A stretch of DNA of 64,000 nt. Origin: Trueperella sp. (GTDB taxonomy: Bacteria; Actinomycetota; Actinomycetes; Actinomycetales; Actinomycetaceae). Position numbers and translations under genes: made by a program. The stretch lies in assembly GCA_030532125.1 (NCBI GenBank), contig JAUNLU010000002.1:53897-117896 (forward strand), written 5' to 3'. Under the pieces are notes generated by a model. It was given only the letters and a program-made list of their open reading frames with translations. It ran no database searches and was not told the DNA's origin. This document shows positions 17,554 through 26,607 of this stretch, piece by piece; positions within the stretch are counted from its first letter, which is position 1; each line of letters opens with the position of its first letter.

Positions 17554-19358
17554 TCGCGTTCGGCGCCAGAAAACTGTGATTGGTATAGCTCGTAGTAGGC
17601 CCCAGCGCGTTGCATAAGCTCTGCGTGCGTGCCAGCTTCTACTACGTTGCCATCCACCATAACGATTATCAGGTCAGCATCCCGGATGGTGGAGAGGCGG
17701 TGGGCGATTACGAATGAGGTGCGCCCATGGCGCAGTTCATTCATCGCCCGCTGCACCAGCATTTCGGTGCGGGTATCTACCGAAGAGGTGGCTTCGTCCA
17801 GAATCAAAATCGAGGGGTCAGCCAGATAAGCTCGGGCGATAGTAAGGAGCTGTTTTTCGCCCGCTGATAGGTTACCGCCGTCGGCGTCTACTGTAGTCTC
17901 GTAGCCGTGGGGTAGTTGTCGTATCAAGCGGTCGACTCCAGTAGCCTTAGCAGCAGCCACTACGTCCTCGAAGTTAGCTCCTTCTTTTCCGTAGGCAATG
18001 TTTTCCGCAATAGTACCCTCGAAAAGCCAAGTATCCTGTAGCACCATCCCAATTTCTGCGCGCAGTGAGTCCTTGGAGAAGTCACGAGTGGAGATACCGT
18101 CAATGGTGATTTCGCCACTGCCGATCTCATAGAAGCGCATCAGTAGATTCACCAAAGTGGTTTTACCGGCGCCAGTGGGGCCTACGATGGCGATTTGCTG
18201 CCCCGCGTGTACCTGCAATGACAGGTCATGCAGTACCGGGCGATCCGGGTCATAACCAAAATTAACCGATTTGAATTCGATATTCCCGCTACGCTGATCC
18301 GCGGTTACCAGTTCCTGGTAGTTTGTTACCGCATCGGGCTCCATTTCTGGGGTATCCAAAAAGTCGAAGATGCGTTCGCCACTAGCGGCTCCGGACTGCA
18401 GCATATTTGCTACCGAAGCCAAAGTCGAAACTGGTCGGTTCAGTTGCCGCGAATACTGGATAAAGGCCTGGATTCCGCCGATGGTCAGATTCCCGGCAAT
18501 AACCATCAGACCGCCAGCTACAGCTACTATCACGAACGATAGATTTGCAATGAAGCCCATTAGCGGTTGGGTTAGCTGTGAGAAAAAATTGCCTTTGAAA
18601 CTGGCTTCGAATAGGTCATCGCTGGCATCGTCAAAAACTGCTTCAAAGTCCGGTGCGATATCGTAGGCCGACACTACCTCTAACCCCGTGAAAGATTCTT
18701 CCACGATTGCAGAAACGCGCCCCGTCAGCGCCCACTGTTTGCGGAATTGCGGCTTAGCTTTGCGTAGCAACACGATCAATCCCACAATGCCCAGCGGTAG
18801 CGCCACGATAGACAGCAGCGTCAGCTCCCAGGAGATCCACAACATCAGCGCGACGACGCCGACCACTAAGTAAACTGAGAGGATCACGTGGTTTAGGGTC
18901 TGCATTAGCGTCTGGGTGATGTTGTCGATATCGTTACTGACTCGGGATAGTAAATCTCCGTGTTGCTGTTTATCTAGCCAGGACAGGGGGAGCCGATCGA
19001 TTTTAGCTTGGGCATCTCGGCGCAGTCGGTAACCTAGATTCTGTACGGTGTAGCGGATCAAAACTCCGCCTAAGAAGTTAGTAATCGCCCCGATTAGATA
19101 CAGCGCCACTACTATTCCTAGTACTTTGGCAAGTGCAGAGAAATCAACTGCCGCCGCCGTCTGCATCCCATCCACAATCAGATTGGTGGCATCTCCCAGT
19201 AGCTTGGGCCCAAATACTGAACCCAGTGTTGAGATCAGCATTAGAACTACGATGCCGAAAATACGCAGTTTTTCGTTGGCTAGCATGCGGGCGAGCCGCA
19301 TCAGCGAACCGCGAAAATCTCGGGCCTTGCTTTCATACGGGTTGTATTTACCCCTCAT
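17550..19358 (-). CDS. ABC exporter half-transporter, canonical ATPase site
   Basis: A 602-residue fusion of six transmembrane helices (about 30-330) with a C-terminal ATPase. Walker A is GPTGAGKTTLVNLL, the signature is the variant LSAGEKQLLTIARA, and Walker B DEATSSVD has the catalytic Glu. The H-loop is IAHRLSTI. ATG 19358 is chosen because AGGAGG lies 6 nt upstream. It overlaps the upstream half-transporter gene by 11 nt. Together the two should form a heterodimeric type IV exporter (LmrCD/TM287-288-like) for lipids, peptides or drugs; the substrate is unknown. Confidence 0.92.
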   Translation of the reverse strand: MRGKYNPYESKARDFRGSLMRLARMLANEKLRIFGIVVLMLISTLGSVFGPKLLGDATNLIVDGMQTAAAVDFSALAKVLGIVVALYLIGAITNFLGGVLIRYTVQNLGYRLRRDAQAKIDRLPLSWLDKQQHGDLLSRVSNDIDNITQTLMQTLNHVILSVYLVVGVVALMLWISWELTLLSIVALPLGIVGLIVLLRKAKPQFRKQWALTGRVSAIVEESFTGLEVVSAYDIAPDFEAVFDDASDDLFEASFKGNFFSQLTQPLMGFIANLSFVIVAVAGGLMVIAGNLTIGGIQAFIQYSRQLNRPVSTLASVANMLQSGAASGERIFDFLDTPEMEPDAVTNYQELVTADQRSGNIEFKSVNFGYDPDRPVLHDLSLQVHAGQQIAIVGPTGAGKTTLVNLLMRFYEIGSGEITIDGISTRDFSKDSLRAEIGMVLQDTWLFEGTIAENIAYGKEGANFEDVVAAAKATGVDRLIRQLPHGYETTVDADGGNLSAGEKQLLTIARAYLADPSILILDEATSSVDTRTEMLVQRAMNELRHGRTSFVIAHRLSTIRDADLIIVMVDGNVVEAGTHAELMQRAGAYYELYQSQFSGAERD

Positions 19359-21183
19359 TGGCTGCCTCCTGTTCACTCAACTGGGAGGCGGCGATTTCCT
19401 GATAAGTCGGGCAAGTTTGCAGCAACTCGGTGTGGGTGCCGCGGGCTATCGCCTGCCCGGCTTCCAGCACCACAATCTCATCAGCATCGCGAATAGTGGA
19501 GATGCGCTGCGCCACCACTAACACTGCGGTATCGCCAATATAGTTCCGCAGTTTGGCGCGGAGTCGGGCGTCAGTGGTGTAGTCAAGTGCCGAGAATGAG
19601 TCGTCAAAAATAAGTAAATCTGCTTGATGAGCGCCCGGTAAACATCGATAGATAGCGCGGGCGATGGTAATACGTTGCCGCTGCCCGCCCGAAAGGTTCT
19701 TGCCTCCAGACTCCACATGCGAGTAGATGCCGTATGGCATATCTGATACGAAATCTATGGCCTGCGCAGCTTGCAGTGCGCGGTTGACCCGTTGTTCGGT
19801 AGCGGGATCGAGCCGCACTTCATTTAGGTATTCGGCAGCAGCTTCGCCGTCTTTGTCCGCAGGTGGCGACAGTGGACCGGCAATAGTGCCCGCCACGTTG
19901 GCAGCCACCGTACCGGAGAATAGAAATGCCCGTTGTGGTACCAGTGCGATATGGGAGCGCAAATCAGCCAGTTCTAGCTCAGGCACCGGGACGCCGTTTA
20001 CTTGGACTTCTCCCTGGGTAGCATCCAGCAGGCGAGGAAAGAGCCTGACTAATGAGGATTTACCCGAGCCAGTGGATCCCACAATTGCCACTGTTTTTCC
20101 GGGGGACAGCACCAAATCAATATCTTGCAATACCGGTGCCTCGGCGCCCGGATACTGCAACCCGACTTTGCTGAGTCCAAAAGTTAGTGGACCAGCGGGA
20201 ATTTCCACGGGGGAGTCAGGAGAAGAAATCGCTGGCACTACGTCTAAAATCTCTTTTATCCGCTTGGCCGATACGTCACCGCGCGGCAGCAGCATGATAA
20301 TCATGCCGGAAATCATTACCGCCATCATGATCATCATCAGATAAGAAATAAACGCCGTTAGCGCGCCCACCTGCATCGCGCCCGCTTCAATACGGTAGCC
20401 CCCAAACCAGATAACTGCGGCCGCCGAAATTCCGACCACTAGGGAAGTTGCGGGCATCATAAATGCCCATAAAATCCCAATCTTCAGCCAGACTTCACGT
20501 AATTCACCATTTGCTTCGGCAAAGCGTTGGCGTTGTGTACTTTGCCGTACAAAGGCGCGGATAACTCGTACCCCAGTGAGCTGTTCGCGCAGCAGGGTAT
20601 TTATCCGGTCGATCCGCTTTTGCTGGATACGATAGCGCGGGGTCAGGCGGCTAATTACTATCCCAACCAATGCTCCCAGTAGCGGCACCACAATCACCAA
20701 CAGCAAAGACAGTTTGGTGTCTTGCTGGATGGCCATGATTATGCCGCCCAAGCCCATCAGCGGGGCCATCACCATCACCGTGAAGCTAAGTAGCACCACC
20801 ATCTGTATCTGCGTTACATCATTGGTAGCGCGGGTGATCAGAGTGGGCGCCCCAAAGCGGTGCTGTTCTGTAACTGAGAATGACTGTACTTGCCGGAAGA
20901 CGCGGGCACGCAGATATTTGCCGAATTCCATTGCCGTGCGCGCCCCTAGGTATATTGCGCCCACGAGGCAGGCAATCTGGATCAGTGAAATACCGAGCAT
21001 GATTCCGCCCGCGCGCCAGATCAATGGGATATCTCCCGGGATAATCCCGGCATTGATGATATAGGCATTGAGCGCCGGCAACCAGAGACTCAGCAGTACC
21101 TGGGCCAGCTGCGCCACACAAATTAGCAGCAAAGCTAATTTTTTATGGCGCAAAAAGTCCCAGGTTAACTTGATAAGGGTCAA
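19348..21183 (-). CDS. ABC exporter half-transporter, degenerate ATPase site
   Basis: A 611-residue membrane-ATPase fusion. Walker A is GSTGSGKSSLVRLF, the signature is the canonical LSGGQRQRITIARAI, and Walker B reads LLIFDDSFSALD, so the catalytic Glu is Asp. The H-loop residue is Gln (VAQRISTI). A Walker B Asp plus an H-loop Gln marks the non-hydrolysing site of heterodimeric exporters. The start is TTG at 21183 with AGGAG overlapping the stop codon of aceE, only 7 nt upstream, so aceE and both transporter genes form one operon. Confidence 0.9.
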   Translation of the reverse strand: MTLIKLTWDFLRHKKLALLLICVAQLAQVLLSLWLPALNAYIINAGIIPGDIPLIWRAGGIMLGISLIQIACLVGAIYLGARTAMEFGKYLRARVFRQVQSFSVTEQHRFGAPTLITRATNDVTQIQMVVLLSFTVMVMAPLMGLGGIIMAIQQDTKLSLLLVIVVPLLGALVGIVISRLTPRYRIQQKRIDRINTLLREQLTGVRVIRAFVRQSTQRQRFAEANGELREVWLKIGILWAFMMPATSLVVGISAAAVIWFGGYRIEAGAMQVGALTAFISYLMMIMMAVMISGMIIMLLPRGDVSAKRIKEILDVVPAISSPDSPVEIPAGPLTFGLSKVGLQYPGAEAPVLQDIDLVLSPGKTVAIVGSTGSGKSSLVRLFPRLLDATQGEVQVNGVPVPELELADLRSHIALVPQRAFLFSGTVAANVAGTIAGPLSPPADKDGEAAAEYLNEVRLDPATEQRVNRALQAAQAIDFVSDMPYGIYSHVESGGKNLSGGQRQRITIARAIYRCLPGAHQADLLIFDDSFSALDYTTDARLRAKLRNYIGDTAVLVVAQRISTIRDADEIVVLEAGQAIARGTHTELLQTCPTYQEIAASQLSEQEAANEG

Positions 21184-21190
21184 GGCGCTC

Positions 21191-23944
21191 CTAAGCTACT
21201 TCGTTGGGATCAGTGACCCCAGAAGTTCCAGCCTTGGGGTTGTGCAGATCGTACTTCTGAATTGCTTCCACTACTTTGGCCCGATCAATTTCGCCCCGGT
21301 CAGCGAGAGCTTGTAGTGCTCGCACCACCATAGACGCCGAATCGATCTTGAACTTGCGGCGGGCGGCAGCTCGGGTATCGGCAAAACCAAATCCATCTGC
21401 CCCCAGCACGTAGTAGTCACCCGGTACCCAGGGGCGGATCGAATCTTGTACTTGCTTCTCAAAGTCTGAAGTGGCGATGAACGGTCCCGCTTCGTCCCGC
21501 AGTTTTTCGGTGACGTATGCGGTGCGCGGTTCTTCTTCTGGATACAAGAAATTGTGTTCATCCGCTTCGCGACCATCTCTGCGCAGCTCATACCACGAGG
21601 TGACCGACCAGACTCCGGCGCGCACGCCCCAATCATTGCGGAGCATATCGCGGGCCTCTAACGCCCACGGTACCCCCACGCCCGAAGCAAGTAGTTGCAC
21701 AGTGGGGCCGTCGCCTGCTGGCTCGGCAATCCGGTGGATACCGCGCAAAATACCTTCTACATCCACATTTTCTGGTTCCGCAGGCTGCGAGATCGGTTCA
21801 TTGTAAATGGTCAAATAGTACATGACGTTTTGATCTCGGCCATCTGAGCCATCGCCGTACATACGCACGATACCGTCCCGCATAATATGGCGAATCTCGT
21901 AGGCATATGCCGGATCATAGGAAACTACTGCTGGGTTAGTAGAAGCTAGCACTGGCGATTGCCCATCCAGATGCTGAAGCCCTTCCCCGGTTAGGGTGGT
22001 GCGCCCAGCAGTTGCGCCCATGATGAAGCCGCGAGCAAGCTGATCAGCTGCGGCCCAGAATTGGTCGCCAGTGCGCTGGAAACCAAACATAGAGTAGAAA
22101 ATGTATACCGGTACCATCGGCACTCCATGAGTGGCATAGGAAGTTCCCGCCGCGGCGAAAGCGGCGGCGGAACCGGCCTCGGTAATACCAGTGTGCATGA
22201 TCTGCCCGTTAGTGGATTCTTTGTAGCTGAGCAGCAGATCGGCGTCTACTGCCGTGTAGTGCTGGCCATGGATATTGAAGATCTTCGCGGTCGGGAAGAT
22301 AGCATCCAGCCCGAAAGTGCGCGCCTCATCCGGGATAATCGGCACAATGCGGTGCCCGAAATCTTTATCGCGGATTAGCTCTTTCAACAGCCGGACAAAG
22401 GCCATAGTGGTAGCTACCTTTTGTTTGCCGGAGCCGCCTTTAAGGACGTCGTAGTTCTTCTCCGCCGGTAGCTTTATCCCGTGCTCGATAACTCGCCGCT
22501 CTGGCAAGTATCCGCCCAGCTCCAAGCGCCGTTCTTTCATGTACTCCAGTGCCGGGTGGTTATCCGCTGGCTTGTAGTACGGCGCCTCAAATGGATTATC
22601 CAGCTCTGCATCTGGAATATCTAGATGCAGCGTATCGCGCAGCATCTTTAGGTCATCCGAATTGAGTTTCTTCATCTGGTGGGTAGCATTTCGCCCGGCA
22701 AAATTGGACCCCAATGCGTAGCCCTTGATTGTGTGGGCCAAGACCACAGTTGGCTGGTCTTTATGCTCTACCGCAGCTTTGTAGGCGGCATATACCTTGC
22801 GGTAGTCATGTCCGCCCCGTTTGAGGTTCCAGATCTTTTCATCAGACCAGTCCGCCACCATGGCTTTGGTGCGTGGGTCGCGGCCAAAGAAGTGCTCGCG
22901 CACATACGCTCCGTTATTGGCCTTGAAAGTCTGGTAGTCGCCGTCGAGCGTATTGTTCATGATATTAACTAGCGCCCGGTCTTTATCTGCCTGCAGCAGC
23001 TCATCCCATTCGCGACCCCAGATAACTTTAATTACATTCCAGCCGGCACCCTTGAAGGAGGCTTCAAGCTCCTGGATGATCTTGCCGTTACCGCGCACTG
23101 GACCGTCCAGCCGCTGCAAGTTACAGTTCACCACAAAGGTCAAGTTGTCGAGATTTTGGGAACCTGCCAAGTGCAAAAGCCCGCGCGACTCCACTTCGTC
23201 CATTTCGCCGTCGCCCATAAAGGCCCACACGTGTTGCCGAGAGGTATCTTTCAACCCGCGTTCGTGTAGGTAGCGGTTGAACCAGGCCTGGTAGATCGCA
23301 GTGATTGGCCCAATACCCAGCGAAACCGTGGGGAATTCCCAGAAGTCTTGCATTTGCCGTGGGTGTGGGTAGGAGGGCAGCCCGCGTCCCCGCCCCATCG
23401 CCGAAGCCTGCTGGCGGAAAGAGTCCATATCGTCCTGGGTGAGGCGCCCTTCCAGGAATGCGCGGGCGTAGTTACCCGGCGAAGAGTGCCCTTGGAAGAA
23501 TACTTGGTCACCGCCGCCGGGTGAGTTCTTACCCCGGAAGAACCAGTTGTGCCCAACTTCGTACAGCGTAGCTTGGGCGGCAAACGAGGAAATATGCCCG
23601 CCTACTGAAATACTCGGACTTTGCGCCCGGGTAACTTGTACTGCTGCATTCCACCGCACCCAGCGTCGGAATTCGCGTTCCAGTTTTTCGTCGCCGGGAT
23701 AGTACGGTTCGTCATTAACCCCGATGGTGTTCACATAGGGGGTGACGATGGAGGACGGCACATTTACTCCACGTTCCCGAGCGCGGCGCTCCATTGCCAT
23801 CAGCAAGTACCGGGTGCGCGGTCCGCCCCGGGCTTCGATCAGGCCGTCAATAGAATCCATCCATTCGGCGGTTTCTTCTTGATCGATATCCGGAACTTGG
23901 CTCAAAAGACCATTGATGAGAGGGCGCACTGGTTGCTGAGTCAT
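21191..23944 (-). CDS. aceE: pyruvate dehydrogenase E1 component (homodimeric)
   Basis: Thiamine-diphosphate enzyme decarboxylating pyruvate in the PDH complex; 917 residues, the size of actinobacterial AceE. It shows [18 protein letters not shown], the HGHSSPG-type segment [15 protein letters not shown], the ThDP/Mg motif [19 protein letters not shown] and a C-terminal transketolase domain ([14 protein letters not shown]). ATG 23944 is chosen for its AGGAGG site; an in-frame start 51 nt upstream lacks one. Its E2 and E3 partners are encoded at 37.9-40.9 kb in this window. It is the first gene of an operon with the heterodimeric ABC exporter. Confidence 0.95.
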   Translation of the reverse strand: MTQQPVRPLINGLLSQVPDIDQEETAEWMDSIDGLIEARGGPRTRYLLMAMERRARERGVNVPSSIVTPYVNTIGVNDEPYYPGDEKLEREFRRWVRWNAAVQVTRAQSPSISVGGHISSFAAQATLYEVGHNWFFRGKNSPGGGDQVFFQGHSSPGNYARAFLEGRLTQDDMDSFRQQASAMGRGRGLPSYPHPRQMQDFWEFPTVSLGIGPITAIYQAWFNRYLHERGLKDTSRQHVWAFMGDGEMDEVESRGLLHLAGSQNLDNLTFVVNCNLQRLDGPVRGNGKIIQELEASFKGAGWNVIKVIWGREWDELLQADKDRALVNIMNNTLDGDYQTFKANNGAYVREHFFGRDPRTKAMVADWSDEKIWNLKRGGHDYRKVYAAYKAAVEHKDQPTVVLAHTIKGYALGSNFAGRNATHQMKKLNSDDLKMLRDTLHLDIPDAELDNPFEAPYYKPADNHPALEYMKERRLELGGYLPERRVIEHGIKLPAEKNYDVLKGGSGKQKVATTMAFVRLLKELIRDKDFGHRIVPIIPDEARTFGLDAIFPTAKIFNIHGQHYTAVDADLLLSYKESTNGQIMHTGITEAGSAAAFAAAGTSYATHGVPMVPVYIFYSMFGFQRTGDQFWAAADQLARGFIMGATAGRTTLTGEGLQHLDGQSPVLASTNPAVVSYDPAYAYEIRHIMRDGIVRMYGDGSDGRDQNVMYYLTIYNEPISQPAEPENVDVEGILRGIHRIAEPAGDGPTVQLLASGVGVPWALEARDMLRNDWGVRAGVWSVTSWYELRRDGREADEHNFLYPEEEPRTAYVTEKLRDEAGPFIATSDFEKQVQDSIRPWVPGDYYVLGADGFGFADTRAAARRKFKIDSASMVVRALQALADRGEIDRAKVVEAIQKYDLHNPKAGTSGVTDPNEVA

Positions 23945-24233
23945 GTTTCCTCCTGCGGCAATATCCGAATAGTGAGTGTTTAATACAGAGCCCAAACTAA
24001 ATCTACTCTGCTTTTTGGGATGCCTAGCAAGTGATTTAGCTATCCGCTTGTAACTATATCCAAGGTGAGAATAACGCAGGTACTGGGCGGGGGTTAACTG
24101 CGTCGCACCGAAACTGGCCTGTCCTTTGCCTGGTATCGCTGACTTGCGGTATTTGTCGGTACGATTGGTGATAACCCCGTATTATGGGGGAAGCGGCAAT
24201 GCACTTTAGTTTTGACCGAAAGGAAGGTCGCGC

Positions 24234-24647
24234 GTGTCCGGTTCGACCACCGGTGTAGATTTTGAGTTCTCAAATGGGGACGTCGTGCAAGAGTTTGGCT
24301 ATGACGACGACGTTGACTTTGACATCCGAGACGACATAGAAAATACCACCGGCGAAGCACTTGAAGATGAAGACTACCGCGGACTCGCGGACGGCGTTCT
24401 GGCTTGGTGGCGAGCTGACGACGGCGATACCGAGGACTTGACTGACTTCCTGGTGGATTGCACTTCTGGATTGTCAGATGGCCGGGGTGTTATTTGGTTA
24501 CTCGCCCCTAATCACCTTTCGCCCGAGAATGTTTCAGCGATAGATATTAACGACGCCGCTTCGGTAGCTGGGCTGTCCGTTACTACCTCACATGGGCTAG
24601 ATTCTGGGTGGACGGCATTTCGGATTACGTCACACGGGCGTAGATAG
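24234..24647 (+). CDS. DUF3052 family protein
   Basis: A 137-residue acidic protein found across actinobacteria (Rv2239c-like), often beside aceE as here, where it is divergent. The core pattern is VVQEFGYDDDVD near 17-28, a central YRGLADGVLAWWRADDGD, LVDCTSGLSDGRGVIWLLAPN and a C-terminal GLSVTTSHGLDSGWTAFRI. Function is unknown; no catalytic motif or membrane segment is evident. GTG 24234 is preceded by AAAGGAAGG. The 290-nt gap upstream presumably carries the promoters of both aceE and this gene, but I could not pick convincing boxes. Confidence 0.85.
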   Translation: MSGSTTGVDFEFSNGDVVQEFGYDDDVDFDIRDDIENTTGEALEDEDYRGLADGVLAWWRADDGDTEDLTDFLVDCTSGLSDGRGVIWLLAPNHLSPENVSAIDINDAASVAGLSVTTSHGLDSGWTAFRITSHGRR

Positions 24648-24697
24648 CAAATATCGACACTCCAGAAAAGATTTTTTGTGATCTTTTCGGATTAGTT

Positions 24698-24725
24698 TTG
24701 CATAAGGGTCGCAGTAGCATAAACT
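24698..24725 (+). promoter_or_regulatory. tRNA-Val promoter
   Basis: TTGCAT (24698-24703), a 16-nt spacer and TAAACT (24720-24725) place the transcription start at about 24732-24733, essentially at the mature tRNA 5' end. Confidence 0.55.
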
Positions 24726-24732
24726 GTTCCGC

Positions 24733-24808
24733 GGACCCTTAGCTCAGTTGGTAGAGCAACGCGTTTACACCGCGTGTGTCATCGGTTCGAGTCCGGTAGG
24801 GTCCACCA
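24733..24808 (+). tRNA. tRNA-Val (TAC)
   Basis: A 76-nt gene including an encoded CCA. Acceptor GGACCCT/AGGGTCC, D-stem GCTC/GAGC, anticodon stem ACGCG/CGCGT with loop TTTACAC (anticodon TAC), T-arm ATCGG/CCGGT, discriminator A73. It is the only one of the three tRNAs here with a templated CCA. Confidence 0.95.
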
Positions 24809-24812
24809 CTAT

Positions 24813-24849
24813 TACTCCGTTATGGATTTTCCGATAACGGAGTATTTTT
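24813..24849 (+). terminator. rho-independent terminator after tRNA-Val
   Basis: TACTCCGTTAT (24813-24823) pairs perfectly with ATAACGGAGTA (24834-24844), with a 10-nt loop, followed by TTTTT. Confidence 0.85.
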
Positions 24850-24919
24850 ATGCCATAAAATTTGCTGCTGCTGAGCCGGATAAAACTTGCTAGCTACTCT
24901 GGGATAGCTAATTTGGGGG

Positions 24920-25285
24920 CTAGCTAACCAGTAGATTGCCGATACAGGCACAGGCCACACAGACTAGGAACATTGCCAGCGAATAGGTGGCAGCACCGAA
25001 AACTCTTTGGACTTTAGAAAGTTCCGTCCGCGTCAAATAAATCCGTACGGCGTCCATACTGGCCGTGGAGAAGGTAGTGAAGCCACCGCAGAAACCGACA
25101 CCTAGTACGGCTATCCAGGCTGGATCGGGAACTAATGCAAAACTCAATAACGTGCCTAAGAAAAATGAGCCGATTGCATTGATACAGAAGATTCCCCAGG
25201 GGCGGTGGGCAGCAAGTAAAGCGTCGATCAGGTAGCGCAGTATTGCCCCAATGCCGCCAGCAGTAGCTATGCCTAGTGTCAGCAT
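24920..25285 (-). CDS. crcB: fluoride channel subunit CrcB (second of pair)
   Basis: A 121-residue protein with four membrane helices. CrcB/Fluc signatures are the N-terminal GGIGAILRYLIDAL, the asparagine-containing INAIGSFFLGTLL and the central GFCGGFTTFSTASMD with the fluoride-coordinating Phe/Thr/Ser track. Fluc proteins export fluoride as antiparallel dimers. Its start codon overlaps the stop of the first crcB gene, so the two subunits are probably made in equal amounts and may heterodimerise. No fluoride riboswitch is apparent. Confidence 0.93.
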   Translation of the reverse strand: MLTLGIATAGGIGAILRYLIDALLAAHRPWGIFCINAIGSFFLGTLLSFALVPDPAWIAVLGVGFCGGFTTFSTASMDAVRIYLTRTELSKVQRVFGAATYSLAMFLVCVACACIGNLLVS

Positions 25286-25710
25286 CAGGATTTCGCCCTC
25301 GTCTCACCCACCAAGTCCGCGGGGTGATGGCGGGTCAGTGCAAAGCCGATACCGGCCAGGAGTGAGCCTAGCGCGGCGCTGCCAGCTGCAAGTAAAATCC
25401 CACTGGTGCCATGAATTTGCGTCAATGCCAAAGTGTCAGTTGCCAGGGCACTGTAGGTGGTAAAGCCACCCAAGAAACCAGCACCGGCAAAAGAATTCAG
25501 CGCGGCAGATCGCGCAGCAGTAGAGTTGCCAGCGGTCGATAACGCACCGACTAGCAGCCCCATTAAAAATGAGCCCAGCAAATTGACCGTTAAAGTTGCT
25601 GCCCAGGCTGGAGTTATTAGCTGTCCGATACCAAATCTGGCTAAGGTACCCAGCGTTCCGCCTAGACCCACGAGCCCAGCATTAGTTAAGTGCACTTGGA
25701 TAGAACGCAT
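25285..25710 (-). CDS. crcB: fluoride channel subunit CrcB (first of pair)
   Basis: A 141-residue, four-helix Fluc-family protein: GLGGTLGTLARFGIGQL near the start, TVNLLGSFLMGLLVG, and GFLGGFTTYSALATDTL as the channel motif. ATG 25710 is preferred over a TTG 15 nt upstream because a CATAAT hexamer ends 6 nt before it. The C-terminal tail is longer and more polar than its partner's. Confidence 0.92.
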   Translation of the reverse strand: MRSIQVHLTNAGLVGLGGTLGTLARFGIGQLITPAWAATLTVNLLGSFLMGLLVGALSTAGNSTAARSAALNSFAGAGFLGGFTTYSALATDTLALTQIHGTSGILLAAGSAALGSLLAGIGFALTRHHPADLVGETRAKS

Positions 25711-25716
25711 AATACA

Positions 25717-25722
25717 ATTATG
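25717..25722 (-). promoter_or_regulatory. candidate -10 for leaderless crcB transcript
   Basis: CATAAT on the minus strand is followed by 6 nt and the crcB ATG. No ribosome binding site is present, and this leaves no room for an upstream riboswitch. Confidence 0.5.
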
Positions 25723-25795
25723 CAACTGCTAGTAGCAGTGTATGTTTTGCTGGCACAAAGCTGCAGGCAACGTAGCGCGTTGCTGATGCGGATTG

Positions 25796-25801
25796 TAGGG
25801 T
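25796..25801 (+). promoter_or_regulatory. candidate -10 for leaderless NIF3-family gene
   Basis: TAGGGT ends 6 nt before ATG 25808, with no Shine-Dalgarno sequence between. Confidence 0.5.
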
Positions 25802-25807
25802 GAACAT

Positions 25808-26599
25808 ATGAAACTTGCCGAAGTAATAGCTGTGCTAAATGAAGAGTTCCCGCCGGCCCTAGCAGAAGATTGGGATCGAGTTGGGCTTACTGTTGGCGAC
25901 CCAGCGGCAGAAATTGAGCTGGTTGGTTTCGCAGTTGATCCGTGTGCTGCCACCGTGGCAGAGGCAATATCCCGCGGTGCCCAATTATTGGTTACGCACC
26001 ACCCGTTGTACCTGCGTGGTACCTCTACTGTGGCGGCTGATACTGCCAAAGGTGCTTGGGTGCATCAGCTGATAAAACACGACGTCGCCCTATTTAGTGC
26101 CCATACCAATGCTGATGCAGCTGCCGATGGATCGGCAGTAGCCCTAGCTGAACTCCTCGGTTTACAGAATCTGCGCCCTCTATCTCCACAACTAGACCAG
26201 CCCGAACTAGGGATTGGGCGCATTGGTGAGCTAGAAATGACGATGACTGTGCGGGAAGTGGCACAGCGTTTGCGTGCCCAGCTCCCGGAAGTTCCGGCGG
26301 GGATATTAATTGGGGGTGACCCAGATAAAATCTGCCGCACAGTGGCGGTATCGCCTGGCTCTGGCGATTCCTATCTGGCTGTCGCAAACCACAGTGGTGC
26401 AGATGTGTACATTACTGCAGATCTGCGTCACCACCCAGCTACCGATCACCTCTGGGCAGGCGGATGCGCATTAATCGGGGCTACTCATTTTGCCTCTGAA
26501 TGGCCGGTATTACCGAAACTGCGAGATCGAGTGGCACAACTGGGCGTGGCAACTTACCTCTCTACCCTAATAACCGATCCGTGGGTGGAACGCATCTAG
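25808..26599 (+). CDS. NIF3-like dinuclear metal protein (DUF34)
   Basis: A 263-residue NIF3/YbgI-family protein. Metal-ligand motifs are EDWDRVGLTVGD near 21, LLVTHHPLYLRG (about 60-71), ALFSAHTNADAAADG (about 93-107) and GATHFASEWPV near the C-terminus (His and Glu ligands). Members are dinuclear metal proteins named GTP cyclohydrolase 1 type 2, but their in vivo activity is unsettled. It is shorter than many actinobacterial homologs because the central inserted domain is absent. The Rv2229c-like gene follows 8 nt later, the same pairing as in mycobacteria. Confidence 0.9.
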   Translation: MKLAEVIAVLNEEFPPALAEDWDRVGLTVGDPAAEIELVGFAVDPCAATVAEAISRGAQLLVTHHPLYLRGTSTVAADTAKGAWVHQLIKHDVALFSAHTNADAAADGSAVALAELLGLQNLRPLSPQLDQPELGIGRIGELEMTMTVREVAQRLRAQLPEVPAGILIGGDPDKICRTVAVSPGSGDSYLAVANHSGADVYITADLRHHPATDHLWAGGCALIGATHFASEWPVLPKLRDRVAQLGVATYLSTLITDPWVERI

Positions 26600-26607
26600 G
26601 AGGAAAA

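Noticed and set aside
24665..24688. GAAAAGAT/ATCTTTTC inverted repeat after the DUF3052 gene as a terminator
   Set aside because: AT-rich 8-bp stem without a following T-run; not convincing.
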